Shown: one piece after another, positions 1 to 8,991 of the stretch | Numbering within the stretch: the stretch's first letter is position 1 | How the letters are laid out: each line of letters starts with the position of its first letter | Origin: AP-15 sp963700185 | GTDB taxonomy: Bacteria; Pseudomonadota; Alphaproteobacteria; ATCC43930; CGMCC-115725 | NCBI GenBank assembly: GCA_963700185.1 | Contig: CAVOWP010000008.1 | Span: forward strand, 124,001 to 188,000 | Direction of reading: 5' to 3' | DNA length: 64,000 nt | Position numbers and translations under genes: made by a program | Notes under the pieces: model-generated | Told to the model about the DNA's origin: nothing | Databases searched by the model: none | Seen by the model: only the letters and a program-made list of their open reading frames with translations

Positions 1-2758
1 GCAGCACCCTCCAGCAGCGCTCGCAGCGCTCCCCGGGCGCCGGTGAGACCCGAACGCCAACTCCCGGAACATCGGGAAGGGTGAAGGCATCCTCGGGTGC
101 CGGTCCAAAGCGCATCGTAGCCGCCGAGGTAATGCAAAGCTCGGCAAGATCGACGTCGCGTAGCTGATCGGCCAATCTTTCGGGGACGCACAGCTCGATT
201 GCGGCCTGCAGGCTCGACCCCAGCCGCTTGGCTCCCCGCTCTAGTTCCAATGCACCGGTAACGACGCGGCGTAGATCTCGCAACGCCGCCCAACGTTCGC
301 CGAGCGCGTCATTGCGCCAACCCGCCGGGACATCCGCGAAAAGCTCGAGATGAATGCTCCGTCCAGGCAGGTCGCCGTGCCGGGCCAGCCAGGCCTCCTC
401 GGCGGTAAAGCAAATCACCGGGGCCAGCCACCGCACCAGACAATCGAAGCACCGGTCGAGGACGGTCCGCACCGCGCGGCGCCTGCTGTCGTCCGCCGCA
501 TCGCAATAGAGGCGGTCCTTGCGGACGTCGAAATAGAAGGCCGACAGATCCGTCGCACAGAAACTGTGTAGTGCCGCGAACATGCCGTGGAAATCGAATG
601 CCTCGACCGAACGCCGGAAGAGATCGTCGAGCTCCGCCAGGCGGTGCAACACCCAGCGGTCGAGTTCGGGCATCGCCTCGATACCGACCGCCTCGGCGGC
701 GGTATAGGCGTCGAGCGCACCCAAGAGGTACCGCAAGGTATTGCGCAGTCGGCGGTAGGCGTCGCTGTGGCGCTTGAGGATCTCCGGACCGATGCGGACA
801 TCCTCGGTGTAGTCCGAGCCGACGACCCAAAGGCGCAGGATGTCGGCCCCGCTCTGCTGCATGATTTGTTGCGGCGGAATGACATTGCCGAGCGATTTCG
901 ACATCTTGCGCCCGTCTTCGTCGAGCACGAAGCCGTGCGTCAGGACGGCGTCGTAGGGCGCACGGCCGCGCGTCCCACAGGCTTCGATCAACGAGGACTG
1001 AAACCAGCCGCGGTGCTGGTCCGAGCCTTCCAGATAAAGATCGGCCGGCCAGCGCAGCTCGGGGCGCTGCTCGAGCACAAAGGCATGGGTCGAGCCCGAA
1101 TCGAACCAGACCTCGACGATGTCCGTGACCTTTTCCCATTCGGCGGCGACATAGGCGTTGCCGAGGAATTCCGCCGGATCGGCGCTGAACCAGACATCCG
1201 CCCCTTCCCGCTCGACCGCGGCGGCTATGCGCTCGACGACGAGCGGATCGCGCAGCGGCTCTCCGGTCTCGCGGTGCGTGAAAACCGCGATCGGCACACC
1301 CCAGGCGCGCTGCCGAGAAACGCACCAATCTGGGCGGCTCTCGACCATCGCCTCGATCCGATTGCGGCCCTGTGGCGGGATCCAGCGGGTCTCGGCAATC
1401 GCTGCCAGAGCCTTCTGCCGCAGGCCATTTGCCTCAAAGCCGATGAACCATTGCGGCGTGTTGCGAAAGATCAGCGGCGCCTTCGATCGCCAGGAATGCG
1501 GGTAGGAATGAACGAGTGTGCCGCGGGCGAGCAGCCCGCCGGCCTTGTCGATTGCGGCGATCACGGCCGCATTGGCGTCACCCGGCTTGCCGTTCGGACG
1601 ATAGATCGAGCGACCGGCGAAAAGGGGTACCGACGGGAGATAAACTCCATCCGGAGAGACGGTGTCCGGCACGGGCAGGCCGTTCTTCTGACCGAGCTCG
1701 AAATCGTCGGCGCCGTGCCCGGGGGCGATGTGTACGAGCCCGGTTCCCTGGTCGGCTTCGACAAAGCCGGCAGCCAGCAGCGGAACGTCGAAATCGTAGC
1801 CCTGACCGCGCAGCGGGTGTTCTGCGGTCGTTCCGGCAAGGCTCGCGCCGGGAAGCCGATCGATGACCGAGTACGCCTCGATGCCCGCTGCCTTTGCGAC
1901 CTCCTCCACCAGCGCGGCAGCGACGAGGAGGGTCTCACCCGGCCGTGCGCGGCTTCCTTCCGCTGCCCGATCGACCCGCAACACCACATATTCGAAGCTG
2001 TCGCTGAAGGCGATCGCGCGATTGCCCGGCAATGTCCACGGCGTCGTCGTCCAGATCAGCGCCGCGGCGCCGGCAAGCGCCGGCTGCTTGGCATGCAGGA
2101 TCGGAAAACGCACCCATACGGTCGTGGATCTGTGGTCGTGGTATTCGACTTCCGCCTCGGCGAGCGCGGTCTGCTCCACGACCGACCACAGGACCGGCTT
2201 TGCTCCCTTGTAGAGCCCCCCATTGACGAGAAACTTGCCGAGCTCGCGGACGATCTGGGCCTCGGCCGAATAGGCCATCGTCGTATAGGGATTTTCCCAG
2301 TCGCCGACGACCCCGAGCCGCTTGAAGTCGCGCTTCTGCACCTCGATCCAATGGGTCGCGAATTCGCGGCACTCTCGGCGGAACTGGTCGATCGGCACGC
2401 TGTCCTTGGATTGGTTCTTCGCGCGGTATTGCTCCTCGACAATCCATTCGATCGGCAGGCCGTGGCAGTCCCAGCCCGGCACATAGGGCGCGTCCTTGCC
2501 GAGCATCTGCTGCGCCCGGTTGACGACGTCCTTCAGGATCTTGTTCAGCGCGGTGCCGAGGTGGATGTCACCATTGGCGTAAGGCGGCCCATCGTGAAGG
2601 ACGAATTTCTCGCGCCCGCGCGACGCCTCGCGCAGCCGCCGGTAGAGGCCCATCTCCTCCCACCGCGCAAGGATCGAAGGCTCGCGCTTCGGCAGATCCC
2701 CGCGCATCGGGAAATCGGTCTTGGGCAGGAATACGGTCGGACGATAATCCGTGGGCAT
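1..2758 (-). CDS. ileS: Isoleucyl-tRNA synthetase, 3' end cut by window
   Basis: Charges tRNA-Ile with isoleucine in the cytoplasm; class I synthetase. The frame is open from the ATG at 2756-2758 to the window edge, about 919 codons, so only the last few dozen residues are missing. The HIGH-type motif reads DGPPYANGDIHLG near residues 56-68 and KMSKS lies near residues 617-621 (about 895-909). The catalytic core and editing insert (TTTPWTLPGN) between them are uninterrupted. The gene follows ribF on the same strand, as is usual in proteobacteria, with a 163-bp gap. A 773-codon open frame on the opposite strand is only its shadow. Confidence 0.95.
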   Translation of the reverse strand, partial: MPTDYRPTVFLPKTDFPMRGDLPKREPSILARWEEMGLYRRLREASRGREKFVLHDGPPYANGDIHLGTALNKILKDVVNRAQQMLGKDAPYVPGWDCHGLPIEWIVEEQYRAKNQSKDSVPIDQFRRECREFATHWIEVQKRDFKRLGVVGDWENPYTTMAYSAEAQIVRELGKFLVNGGLYKGAKPVLWSVVEQTALAEAEVEYHDHRSTTVWVRFPILHAKQPALAGAAALIWTTTPWTLPGNRAIAFSDSFEYVVLRVDRAAEGSRARPGETLLVAAALVEEVAKAAGIEAYSVIDRLPGASLAGTTAEHPLRGQGYDFDVPLLAAGFVEADQGTGLVHIAPGHGADDFELGQKNGLPVPDTVSPDGVYLPSVPLFAGRSIYRPNGKPGDANAAVIAAIDKAGGLLARGTLVHSYPHSWRSKAPLIFRNTPQWFIGFEANGLRQKALAAIAETRWIPPQGRNRIEAMVESRPDWCVSRQRAWGVPIAVFTHRETGEPLRDPLVVERIAAAVEREGADVWFSADPAEFLGNAYVAAEWEKVTDIVEVWFDSGSTHAFVLEQRPELRWPADLYLEGSDQHRGWFQSSLIEACGTRGRAPYDAVLTHGFVLDEDGRKMSKSLGNVIPPQQIMQQSGADILRLWVVGSDYTEDVRIGPEILKRHSDAYRRLRNTLRYLLGALDAYTAAEAVGIEAMPELDRWVLHRLAELDDLFRRSVEAFDFHGMFAALHSFCATDLSAFYFDVRKDRLYCDAADDSRRRAVRTVLDRCFDCLVRWLAPVICFTAEEAWLARHGDLPGRSIHLELFADVPAGWRNDALGERWAALRDLRRVVTGALELERGAKRLGSSLQAAIELCVPERLADQLRDVDLAELCITSAATMRFGPAPEDAFTLPDVPGVGVRVSPAPGERCERCWRVL

Positions 2759-2921
2759 CGTGAACCCCTGGATGAGATACGAAAGAAGCGAAAGCGTCCC
2801 CGATCCTCAGACGAGGACCGGGCCGGTAATTCGCAATATCCAGGCGTGATTCCGAAACATGGGCGCACATATAGCAGCCGCCCCCGTCAAATTCGAGGGG
2901 GTAGGTAGCGTTCGGTTGCGC

Positions 2922-3821
2922 TCAGTCCGCCGGAGTGGCGGCAAGGATCGTGCGCGCCTGAGCGGCGTCCGCGGCGATCTGCGCCTTGAGCTCGTCGAGA
3001 CCGGCGAATTTCTGTTCCGGCCGGATGAAATCGACGAGCGCAACGCGCAGGTGGCGTCCGTAGAGATCGACGTCGATGTCGAAGAGGTGGGCCTCGAGCC
3101 GCGGCACGAGACCGCCGACCGTCGGGCGCAGACCGATATTGGCGACGCCGCCGATCGTGCGGCCGGCGAGCGGGTCATCCGGACCGTCGCCGGAGACACG
3201 CACCGCATAGACCCCGAAGGCCGGGTGCAGATAATCGTCGAGGCCGAGGTTCGCGGTCGGAAAGCCGATCGTCCGGCCGCGCCTGTCGCCGGTCGCGACG
3301 CGGCCGTCGATCTCCCAGAAACGGCCTAGCAGCGCCGCCGCATCGCGCGGCTTGCCAGTCTTCAGCAGCTCGCGGATATGGGTCGAAGAATAGACTGTCG
3401 CATCCTCGCCGCGGACCGGTTCGAGCACGGTCACCCCGAAACCATGCTGCAGACCGGCCGCGCGAAGAGATTCGGGCGTCCCGCGGCGGCGGTTGCCGAA
3501 GGTGCAATCCCAGCCGACCACGACATGAGAGGCCCCGATCGCTCCGACGATGACTTCGGCAATGAATTCCTCGGCACTCTTCTTCGAGAAGGCGAGGTCG
3601 AAATGCTGGACGAACAGCAGATCGACGCCGAGCCGGGCCAGTTCGCGCTCCTTGACGCGGAACGGCGTCAGCCGGAAGGGTTCGGTCGCGGGAAAGAACA
3701 CGCTGCGCGGATGCGGCTCGAAGGTCAGCACTCCGGTCGGGCGGCCCGCTTCGCGCGCGAGCTCGCAGGTCCGGCCGATCAGCACGGCATGGCCGCGGTG
3801 CAGACCATCGAAATTGCCCAT
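2922..3821 (-). CDS. ribF: Bifunctional riboflavin kinase / FAD synthetase
   Basis: Makes FMN from riboflavin and FAD from FMN. The N-terminal nucleotidyltransferase domain starts with GNFDGLHRGH; the C-terminal riboflavin kinase domain has GFPTANL. The ATG used here lies inside the first beta strand (PPGSVLAMGNFDG), so about 20-30 expected N-terminal residues are missing. Upstream in this frame there is no ATG, GTG or TTG before an in-frame TGA, although the translated upstream residues still resemble the family. A GTG at 3885 in another frame would join it if one C were removed from the CCCCC run near 3860. The true start is therefore probably near 3885 with a 1-base insertion. It sits upstream of ileS and probably shares its transcript. 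Confidence 0.9.
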   Translation of the reverse strand: MGNFDGLHRGHAVLIGRTCELAREAGRPTGVLTFEPHPRSVFFPATEPFRLTPFRVKERELARLGVDLLFVQHFDLAFSKKSAEEFIAEVIVGAIGASHVVVGWDCTFGNRRRGTPESLRAAGLQHGFGVTVLEPVRGEDATVYSSTHIRELLKTGKPRDAAALLGRFWEIDGRVATGDRRGRTIGFPTANLGLDDYLHPAFGVYAVRVSGDGPDDPLAGRTIGGVANIGLRPTVGGLVPRLEAHLFDIDVDLYGRHLRVALVDFIRPEQKFAGLDELKAQIAADAAQARTILAATPAD

Positions 3822-4048
3822 CGCGAGGACCGAGCCGGGCGGATGGTTCGACCGGGGGCCGGGATGTCGTATGAACTCGGATCACGGCAGCGGAATTCGC
3901 GCAGTTTCAAGGCCAGCCAATTGCTATGAAAATAGCCCGAGGGGCGGCTGGAGGATAGCGTATCGCTTCCGCTCGGCCGCCCAGGCTGCGAAACCCGATA
4001 TAATAAGGCGCATTCCTGCCGGATGGACGATCACTCACGAGCCGCCGG

Positions 4049-5095
4049 ATGAGACCCGCAGCGAGCGACGCCGCCGCGCCATTGCGCGAGGCCTGGTACT
4101 ATGCGCTGCCGAGCCGCCGTGTACGGCGCCGGGGGGTAGTGGCGAAGCTGATGCTCGGCGAGCCGATCCTGATTGGCCGCGACGACGTCGGCGTGCCCTT
4201 CGCGTTGCGCGATCTCTGTCCACACCGCGGCATGCCGCTCAGTGCGGGCCATTTCGACGGGCGGGAGATCGAATGCTGTTATCACGGCTGGCGGTTCGAC
4301 ACGCGCGGGCGATGCACCTTGATCCCATCAATGGTGCCGGGCCAGAGCTTCACGCCCGGCCATATCCATACCCGTCTCTATCCGGCGCGCGAAATCCAGG
4401 GCAACATCTGGGTGTTTTTCGGCGAGGACCAGGCGGCGGCACCGGAGATCCCGGTGCTCGACGGGTTCGATGGACGCGCGCCCGACCTCGTCGAGAGCGT
4501 CCAATTCGACGCGGCGATCGATCATGCGGTGATCGGGCTGATGGATCCGGCACACGGGCCTTTCGTGCATCGCGCCTGGTGGTGGCGCTCGCGCCGGTCG
4601 ATCCAGCAAAAGGCCAAGGCCTTCGCCCCCTCCCCATTCGGCTTTGCGATGACGCGCCACCCGCCATCGCGCAATTCGCGAGCCTACCGGCTCCTGGGCG
4701 GCGCCCCCGAAACCGAGATCGTCTTCCGGCTGCCGAGCGTGCGGATCGAGCAGATTCGCGCTGGCCGCCACCGGGTAACCAATCTGACCGCGATCACCCC
4801 GATCGACGACCATGTGACCGAGATTAACCACTGCATCTATTGGACCCTACCCTGGCTCGGCATGTTGAAGCCCGCATTGCGGCACTATGTGCGGGCCTTT
4901 CTGCGCCAGGACCGCGACATCATGGAGCGCCAGCAGCGAGGGCTGCGATTCAGCCCCCCGCTCACCCTGATCGACGACGCTGATACCCAGGCAAAATGGT
5001 ATTACCGGCTAAAGCGCGAATACGTCAGGGCCCACGCCGAAAGACGTCCGTTCGAGAACCCGGTCCAGCCGCGCACCCTGGAGTGGCGAAGCTGA
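4049..5095 (+). CDS. Rieske [2Fe-2S] non-heme iron oxygenase, alpha-type subunit
   Basis: 348 aa. The Rieske domain (residues about 15-120) has the CPH and CCYHGW ligand pairs. The catalytic domain has DPAHGPFVH near residues 170-180, the two-histidine part of the mononuclear iron site, so it is a true oxygenase and not just a ferredoxin. Such enzymes hydroxylate or demethylate aromatic or cyclic substrates using electrons from a separate reductase. No reductase or ferredoxin is encoded nearby, so the partner must lie elsewhere. The substrate cannot be inferred. It is divergent from ribF and followed by IS sequence about 150 bp downstream. Confidence 0.85.
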   Translation: MRPAASDAAAPLREAWYYALPSRRVRRRGVVAKLMLGEPILIGRDDVGVPFALRDLCPHRGMPLSAGHFDGREIECCYHGWRFDTRGRCTLIPSMVPGQSFTPGHIHTRLYPAREIQGNIWVFFGEDQAAAPEIPVLDGFDGRAPDLVESVQFDAAIDHAVIGLMDPAHGPFVHRAWWWRSRRSIQQKAKAFAPSPFGFAMTRHPPSRNSRAYRLLGGAPETEIVFRLPSVRIEQIRAGRHRVTNLTAITPIDDHVTEINHCIYWTLPWLGMLKPALRHYVRAFLRQDRDIMERQQRGLRFSPPLTLIDDADTQAKWYYRLKREYVRAHAERRPFENPVQPRTLEWRS

Positions 5096-5247
5096 GGGAA
5101 AAGGGGGTTGAATCTTGTGTCTGAGACGAAGCACTAGCTAGTGTTCAGACGCATTCGGAAGATTTGCTCGGCAACGGCGGGAACAAGGCTCACATCAAAA
5201 TCCTGTCACACCGGGGAAGGCCGGTGCCCATCGCGGAAATGTTGGGT

Positions 5248-6548
5248 TGGACGGCCCCCTACGGCATCGAATGTGCCAGGCTGTGAAGTAGGACAACGCA
5301 GCCAAGGGGGAGCCGTCCGAATGACGTTATCAGGATTGGATTAGACACGTCCAAACATGTCTTTCAAATTCATGGGGTTGACGAGAACGACGCAGCCGGT
5401 GTTGCGGCGGCAGTTGCGGCGCAGCGCGGTGACGGAAGTTCTTCACCAAGCTGGCGCCGACGCGAATCGGTATCGAGGCGTGCGGCGCCTCGCACCATTG
5501 GGCGCGGGTCCTGCGCGGCCTTGGGCACGAGGTGGTGTTGATGCCGCCGCAATACATCAAACCCTACGTCAAGCGCGGCAAGAACGACGCGATCGACGCC
5601 GAGGCGATCTGCGAGGCGATGAGCCGGCCGACGATGCGGTTTGTGCCGGTCAAGACCGCCGAGAGCCAAGCGGCGCTGACGATGCTGGGGGTGCGCGATC
5701 TGTTGGTCAAGCAACGCACAATGCTGATCAACGCGATGCGCGGCCATGCGCGGAGTTCGGCATGGCGGCAAGGGGCCGCGAAGGTGGCGAGTTGCTGCAG
5801 CGGATGGCGAGAAGCGTGCCGGCGCTGGCGCGCGAGATGTGTCAGCCTGGCGGCAGCTCGCGCGCAGAGCCTGCCACTCGAGACAGCTGATGGCCGGTCC
5901 AGACCCGAAAGGCGGTTGCTGGCGACAATCCCGGGCATCGGCCCGATCGGCGCGTGAGCTTTGCCCTCAAGGTGCCCGAGCAAGAGCTTTCGCTCGGGCC
6001 GCGCACTTTGCTGCGTGGATCGGCATTACCCCGCGCGAGAACTCGACCGCCGGCAACACCGGCCCGGCCGGATCAGCCGGCAGGGTGACGAGAGCCTGCG
6101 CCGGCTGCTCGTGCTCGGCGCCACCGCGGTCATCCAGCAGGCCAAGACGGGTCGCACCTCGCCGTGGCTGCTGGGATTGCTGGCGCGCAAGCCAAAGAAG
6201 CTGGCGGCGGTCGCGCTGGCCAACAAGATGGCCCGCATCATCTGGGCCATGATGATGAGCGGCGAGACTCTATCGGCGGCCAACGGCGGCCTAAGCCGCG
6301 CCCCGCCGGTATCCGCGCACCTGGCACTTGCAAGGAACAGCAGCAAGATGGCGATCGGTCGATCCGAGGATCGGGACAACCCGGGGGACCCAGCGATGCT
6401 TCAGACATCACGGCCATGTTTGGGACCCGATCCGCGTAACCCATCTGGGCCAGCGGTCAGCCGACCGCACCACAAAGGCCGGACATATGACCGCAATCGA
6501 CCAGACCCAGTCGAACTGCCAAAGTCCTTGCGAGACGGGGGCCGTCCA
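5248..6548 (+). mobile_element. IS110/IS1111-type insertion sequence, degraded
   Basis: The limits are set by a perfect 12-bp inverted repeat: TGGACGGCCCCC at 5248-5259 and its complement at 6537-6548. It encloses the broken transposase at 5321. A related inverted copy (AGGGGGAGCCGTCC, about 5304-5317) just before the transposase start can pair with the left repeat. Subterminal inverted repeats fit the IS1111 subgroup. The true ends and the target cannot be fixed without an empty site or another copy. Confidence 0.6.
5321..6330 (+). pseudogene. IS110-family transposase, several frameshifts
   Basis: Pieces of one DEDD-type (RuvC-like) transposase are scattered over three frames: TSKHVFQIHGVDENDAA, VLRRQLRRSAVT, then IGIEACGASHHWARVL running into the catalytic region YIKPYVKRGKNDAIDAEAIC, then FGMAARGREGGELLQRMARS, then LLATIPGIGPIGA, and finally SLRRLLVLGATAVIQQAK with its C-terminal transposase_20 helices. 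At least five indels separate them, and an in-frame TAG follows seven codons after the ATG. As written it cannot make a full protein. The end coordinate is approximate. Some of the breaks look like the single-base insertions seen elsewhere in this window. Confidence 0.8.
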
Positions 6549-6567
6549 CATATGGGTCCCGGCCTTC

Positions 6568-8143
6568 GAGGGTGTAACCCAATCCCGCTTTTCTGCCGCA
6601 CGTGTTCGTTCGCGGGACGCTCAACCTGGAGATGCATACGATCTGAGATATTGCTCGTCGGACTGGGCGGTGACGCCATGGATTTCATCGCGAAGGGTGG
6701 TCCTCCTGAGGCGTCCGGCTGCGGTCATGCGGTCGCCGGTGTCGCCATTGCTGCTGCCGCGGCAATACGGCGGCGCAGCGTCTCGGCCCAGGACAGATTG
6801 AGTGCCAGTGCCTGCAACAGACAGACCGCGCGGACTTTGTCGCGCCCGTGCACGAGAAACCGAGTCATTCCGCGATTTTTGATAATGCCGTGCGCCCGTT
6901 CGGTCAGCTTGCGCCGGCGGTAGACTTCTTGGCCTTCCTCGCTTGCCATTCGCTCTCGCCACGCCGTGACCGCCGGCGGCTCGTGGCGATGTTTCCAGCG
7001 CCGCTTGCGCAGCGTCTCGGCGGTGACATCCGAGCGCTCCGGCGCTGGCGGGCTATAGACCGTCAGATCGGGATAGCGCTCCGCCAGTGTGATGATGTCC
7101 TCCTGGGTCATCGCCGTGGTATCGGCCAGCAGGCGTTGCGGCACCCGACCGCAGCGCTCGGCAATTTTCGCCACCAATCCCGGTGCCAATCCGCTGTCCT
7201 TGCGTCGATCCGTCGGATCGATCGTCATGACAAAGCCGTTGGCGGTCGCCACTTGCACGTTCCAGGCCGGCGCTATCGCACCGTCGGCCAGCCGCATCGA
7301 GCGGGCCTCAGGGTCGCTGACCGAGACTTTGGGTTCGCCTTTCTCGGCTTCCTCTTTGGCGTGCGTCTTGGCCCGCGCCGCCTTCTCCTGCTCCAACTCC
7401 GCCAGTTTCTGCCGTGCCCGCTCGACCCGCTGGGCCCGCTCCTGCGCCGCCTGCAAGGCTCGCCTCTTGCGCCGCCGCTCCGGCTCCGCGGCATCGGTAT
7501 CGAGTTCGCGCTTCAGCGCCGCCACCCGTTCGGCCACCGCTTGCTCGATACTCTCCAGCCGTTTGCGCTTGCACATCGAACCCCGGCCCGCCCAGGCGCG
7601 CGCCTTGGTCCCGTCGATTGCCATCTCCTCCAGGGTGACCAGCTTCTCGGCGATCAGTCCGGTCACGCTCTGGGTCAGCAGGCGATCCAACAACGCCGCA
7701 TTCTCGCGTCGAAACCCCGCCAGCAGATCGTGATTGATCGGGGCGCCACCGCACAGCCAGCGATAGGCCGCGTGCTGCTGGCACAGGCGGTCGATCGCCC
7801 GCGCCGAACCGATCCCCTCCAATGTCGCATAAAGCCACACCGCCAATACCACGCGCGGATCGGTTGCCGGTCGTCCGGCAACCGCGTCACGTGCCTTGAT
7901 CCGGTCGTAAAATTCGCTCAGATCCAGACCTTCGACAAACGCCCAAACCAGCCGCGCCCGGTGGTCGTCCGGCAATTGGCTGTCCAAGTCGACCATCTCC
8001 CAGCGCAGCTGAGCGCGGTCCGGACCGATCACCCGCACACCCTCGCCCATCCCACCCCCCATACCCCACTAATAGGCTTATACCACAGAAGTGAGACAAA
8101 CCCTAGCGATGACCCCAAATCTTCGGGATTGGATTACACCCTC
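6568..8143. repeat. 20-bp inverted repeat flanking the IS1182-type transposase
   Basis: GAGGGTGTAACCCAATCCCG at 6568-6587 pairs with CGGGATTGGATTACACCCTC at 8124-8143 with one mismatch. The 1.58-kb span encloses the IS1182-type transposase and has the right size for that family, so these may be its terminal repeats. However, both arms sit next to REP-like text (GGTCCCGGCCTTCG and CCTTCGCCGGGAAGAC), so they may be two copies of a dispersed element in opposite orientation. No target duplication could be confirmed. Confidence 0.4.
6725..8062 (-). CDS. IS1182-family transposase
   Basis: 445 aa, intact. The N-terminal DUF772-type region (LDSQLPDDHRARLVWAFVE, then RPATDPRVVLAVWLYATLEG) is followed by a charged coiled-coil insert (about residues 165-240, rich in Arg, Lys and Glu) and a DDE_Tnp_1 catalytic core. 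Candidate acidic residues are Asp in MAIDGTKARAW, Asp in LLADTTAMT and Glu in RKLTERAHGIIKNRGM. The C-terminal tail LLQALALNLSWAETLRRR is typical. The intact frame suggests recent activity, unlike the adjoining IS110. The start at 8062 has several possible alternatives among clustered ATG and GTG codons. Confidence 0.9.
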   Translation of the reverse strand: MGGGMGEGVRVIGPDRAQLRWEMVDLDSQLPDDHRARLVWAFVEGLDLSEFYDRIKARDAVAGRPATDPRVVLAVWLYATLEGIGSARAIDRLCQQHAAYRWLCGGAPINHDLLAGFRRENAALLDRLLTQSVTGLIAEKLVTLEEMAIDGTKARAWAGRGSMCKRKRLESIEQAVAERVAALKRELDTDAAEPERRRKRRALQAAQERAQRVERARQKLAELEQEKAARAKTHAKEEAEKGEPKVSVSDPEARSMRLADGAIAPAWNVQVATANGFVMTIDPTDRRKDSGLAPGLVAKIAERCGRVPQRLLADTTAMTQEDIITLAERYPDLTVYSPPAPERSDVTAETLRKRRWKHRHEPPAVTAWRERMASEEGQEVYRRRKLTERAHGIIKNRGMTRFLVHGRDKVRAVCLLQALALNLSWAETLRRRIAAAAAMATPATA

Positions 8144-8246
8144 CTTCGCCGGGAAGACGGGAAACTTATGCCGCCCGGCGATCCCGGATGCGCCGTATAA
8201 AGTCATCTGTGAGACGCGGCGCCAGGGCTGTTTCGGGAGCGGAGGG

Positions 8247-8987
8247 TTGTCGAAAGCGTTTGCTGGTCTGATCGTCATTCTGCTGAGCGTCGTGTCGCTA
8301 TCGGGAGCGGGTGCGGCCGGCTACGTAGACGGGCTCGCGCCGCCCGGCGTCCCCGCCGGCGCGTTTCCGGCGCCGAGCCGGAAGGTTGCCGGGATCGTCA
8401 CCGACACATGGAGAGACGAGCAATCGCGCGACCGGGCAGGCGAGGCCGAGCGGGTCATGCGGCTGCTGGGGGTAAAACCCGGCCTTGATGTGGCCGATAT
8501 CGGCGCCGGCAGCGGCTATTACACGGTGCGGCTGGCGCGGCGGGTCGCGCCGCAAGGACATGTTTTTGCCGAGGACGTCGTCCCCGACTACCTCGACCGG
8601 CTGGCCCGGCGGGTCGACGCGGAAGGCCTGGCCGGTTCCATCACCATCGTCCGCGGCGAGCCGCACGACCCTCGCCTGGCTCCCGGATCACTCGATCTCG
8701 CCCTCCTCGTCCACATGTACCACGAGGTCACGCAACCTTATGGGTTGCTGTGGAACTTGCGTCCGGCATTGCGGCCCGGCGCCCGGGTGGCGGTGATCGA
8801 CGCGCGCAAAGAGACCGCCTCGCACGGCACCCCGCCCGATCTGCCGCGATGCGAGTTGGCTGCCGTCGGCTATCGTCAGACGGCGTTCTACGATCTCCAG
8901 GAGAACACCTATCTCGCGGTCTTCGAGCCGGCGGCCGGCCCGGCCTCGCCGACTGCGATCCGCCCGTGTTCGGCCAGACACAGCTGA
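8247..8987 (+). CDS. Exported class I SAM-dependent methyltransferase
   Basis: About 246 aa from a TTG at 8247, chosen because it gives a clean signal peptide (SKAFAGLIVILLSVVSLSGAGAAG). The frame is open back to a GTG at 8091, but that extension reads poorly. The SAM-binding motif I is VADIGAGSGYYTVRLARRV, followed by a Rossmann fold with HMYHEVTQPYGLL near motif IV-V. Periplasmic methyltransferases of this kind are common in proteobacteria, but their substrates are mostly unknown. GGAGGG lies directly against the TTG, so initiation could also be slightly downstream. It converges with the ECF sigma gene, 4 bp apart. Confidence 0.75.
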   Translation: MSKAFAGLIVILLSVVSLSGAGAAGYVDGLAPPGVPAGAFPAPSRKVAGIVTDTWRDEQSRDRAGEAERVMRLLGVKPGLDVADIGAGSGYYTVRLARRVAPQGHVFAEDVVPDYLDRLARRVDAEGLAGSITIVRGEPHDPRLAPGSLDLALLVHMYHEVTQPYGLLWNLRPALRPGARVAVIDARKETASHGTPPDLPRCELAAVGYRQTAFYDLQENTYLAVFEPAAGPASPTAIRPCSARHS

Positions 8988-8991
8988 ACCC

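Noticed and set aside
587..2908. 773-codon open frame on the plus strand
   Set aside because: It lies antisense to ileS, whose motifs are complete on the minus strand; long antisense frames are expected at this GC content.
5141..5344. 67-codon frame before the IS110 transposase
   Set aside because: No ribosome site or homology; it covers the left end of the IS and ends at the transposase's early stop.
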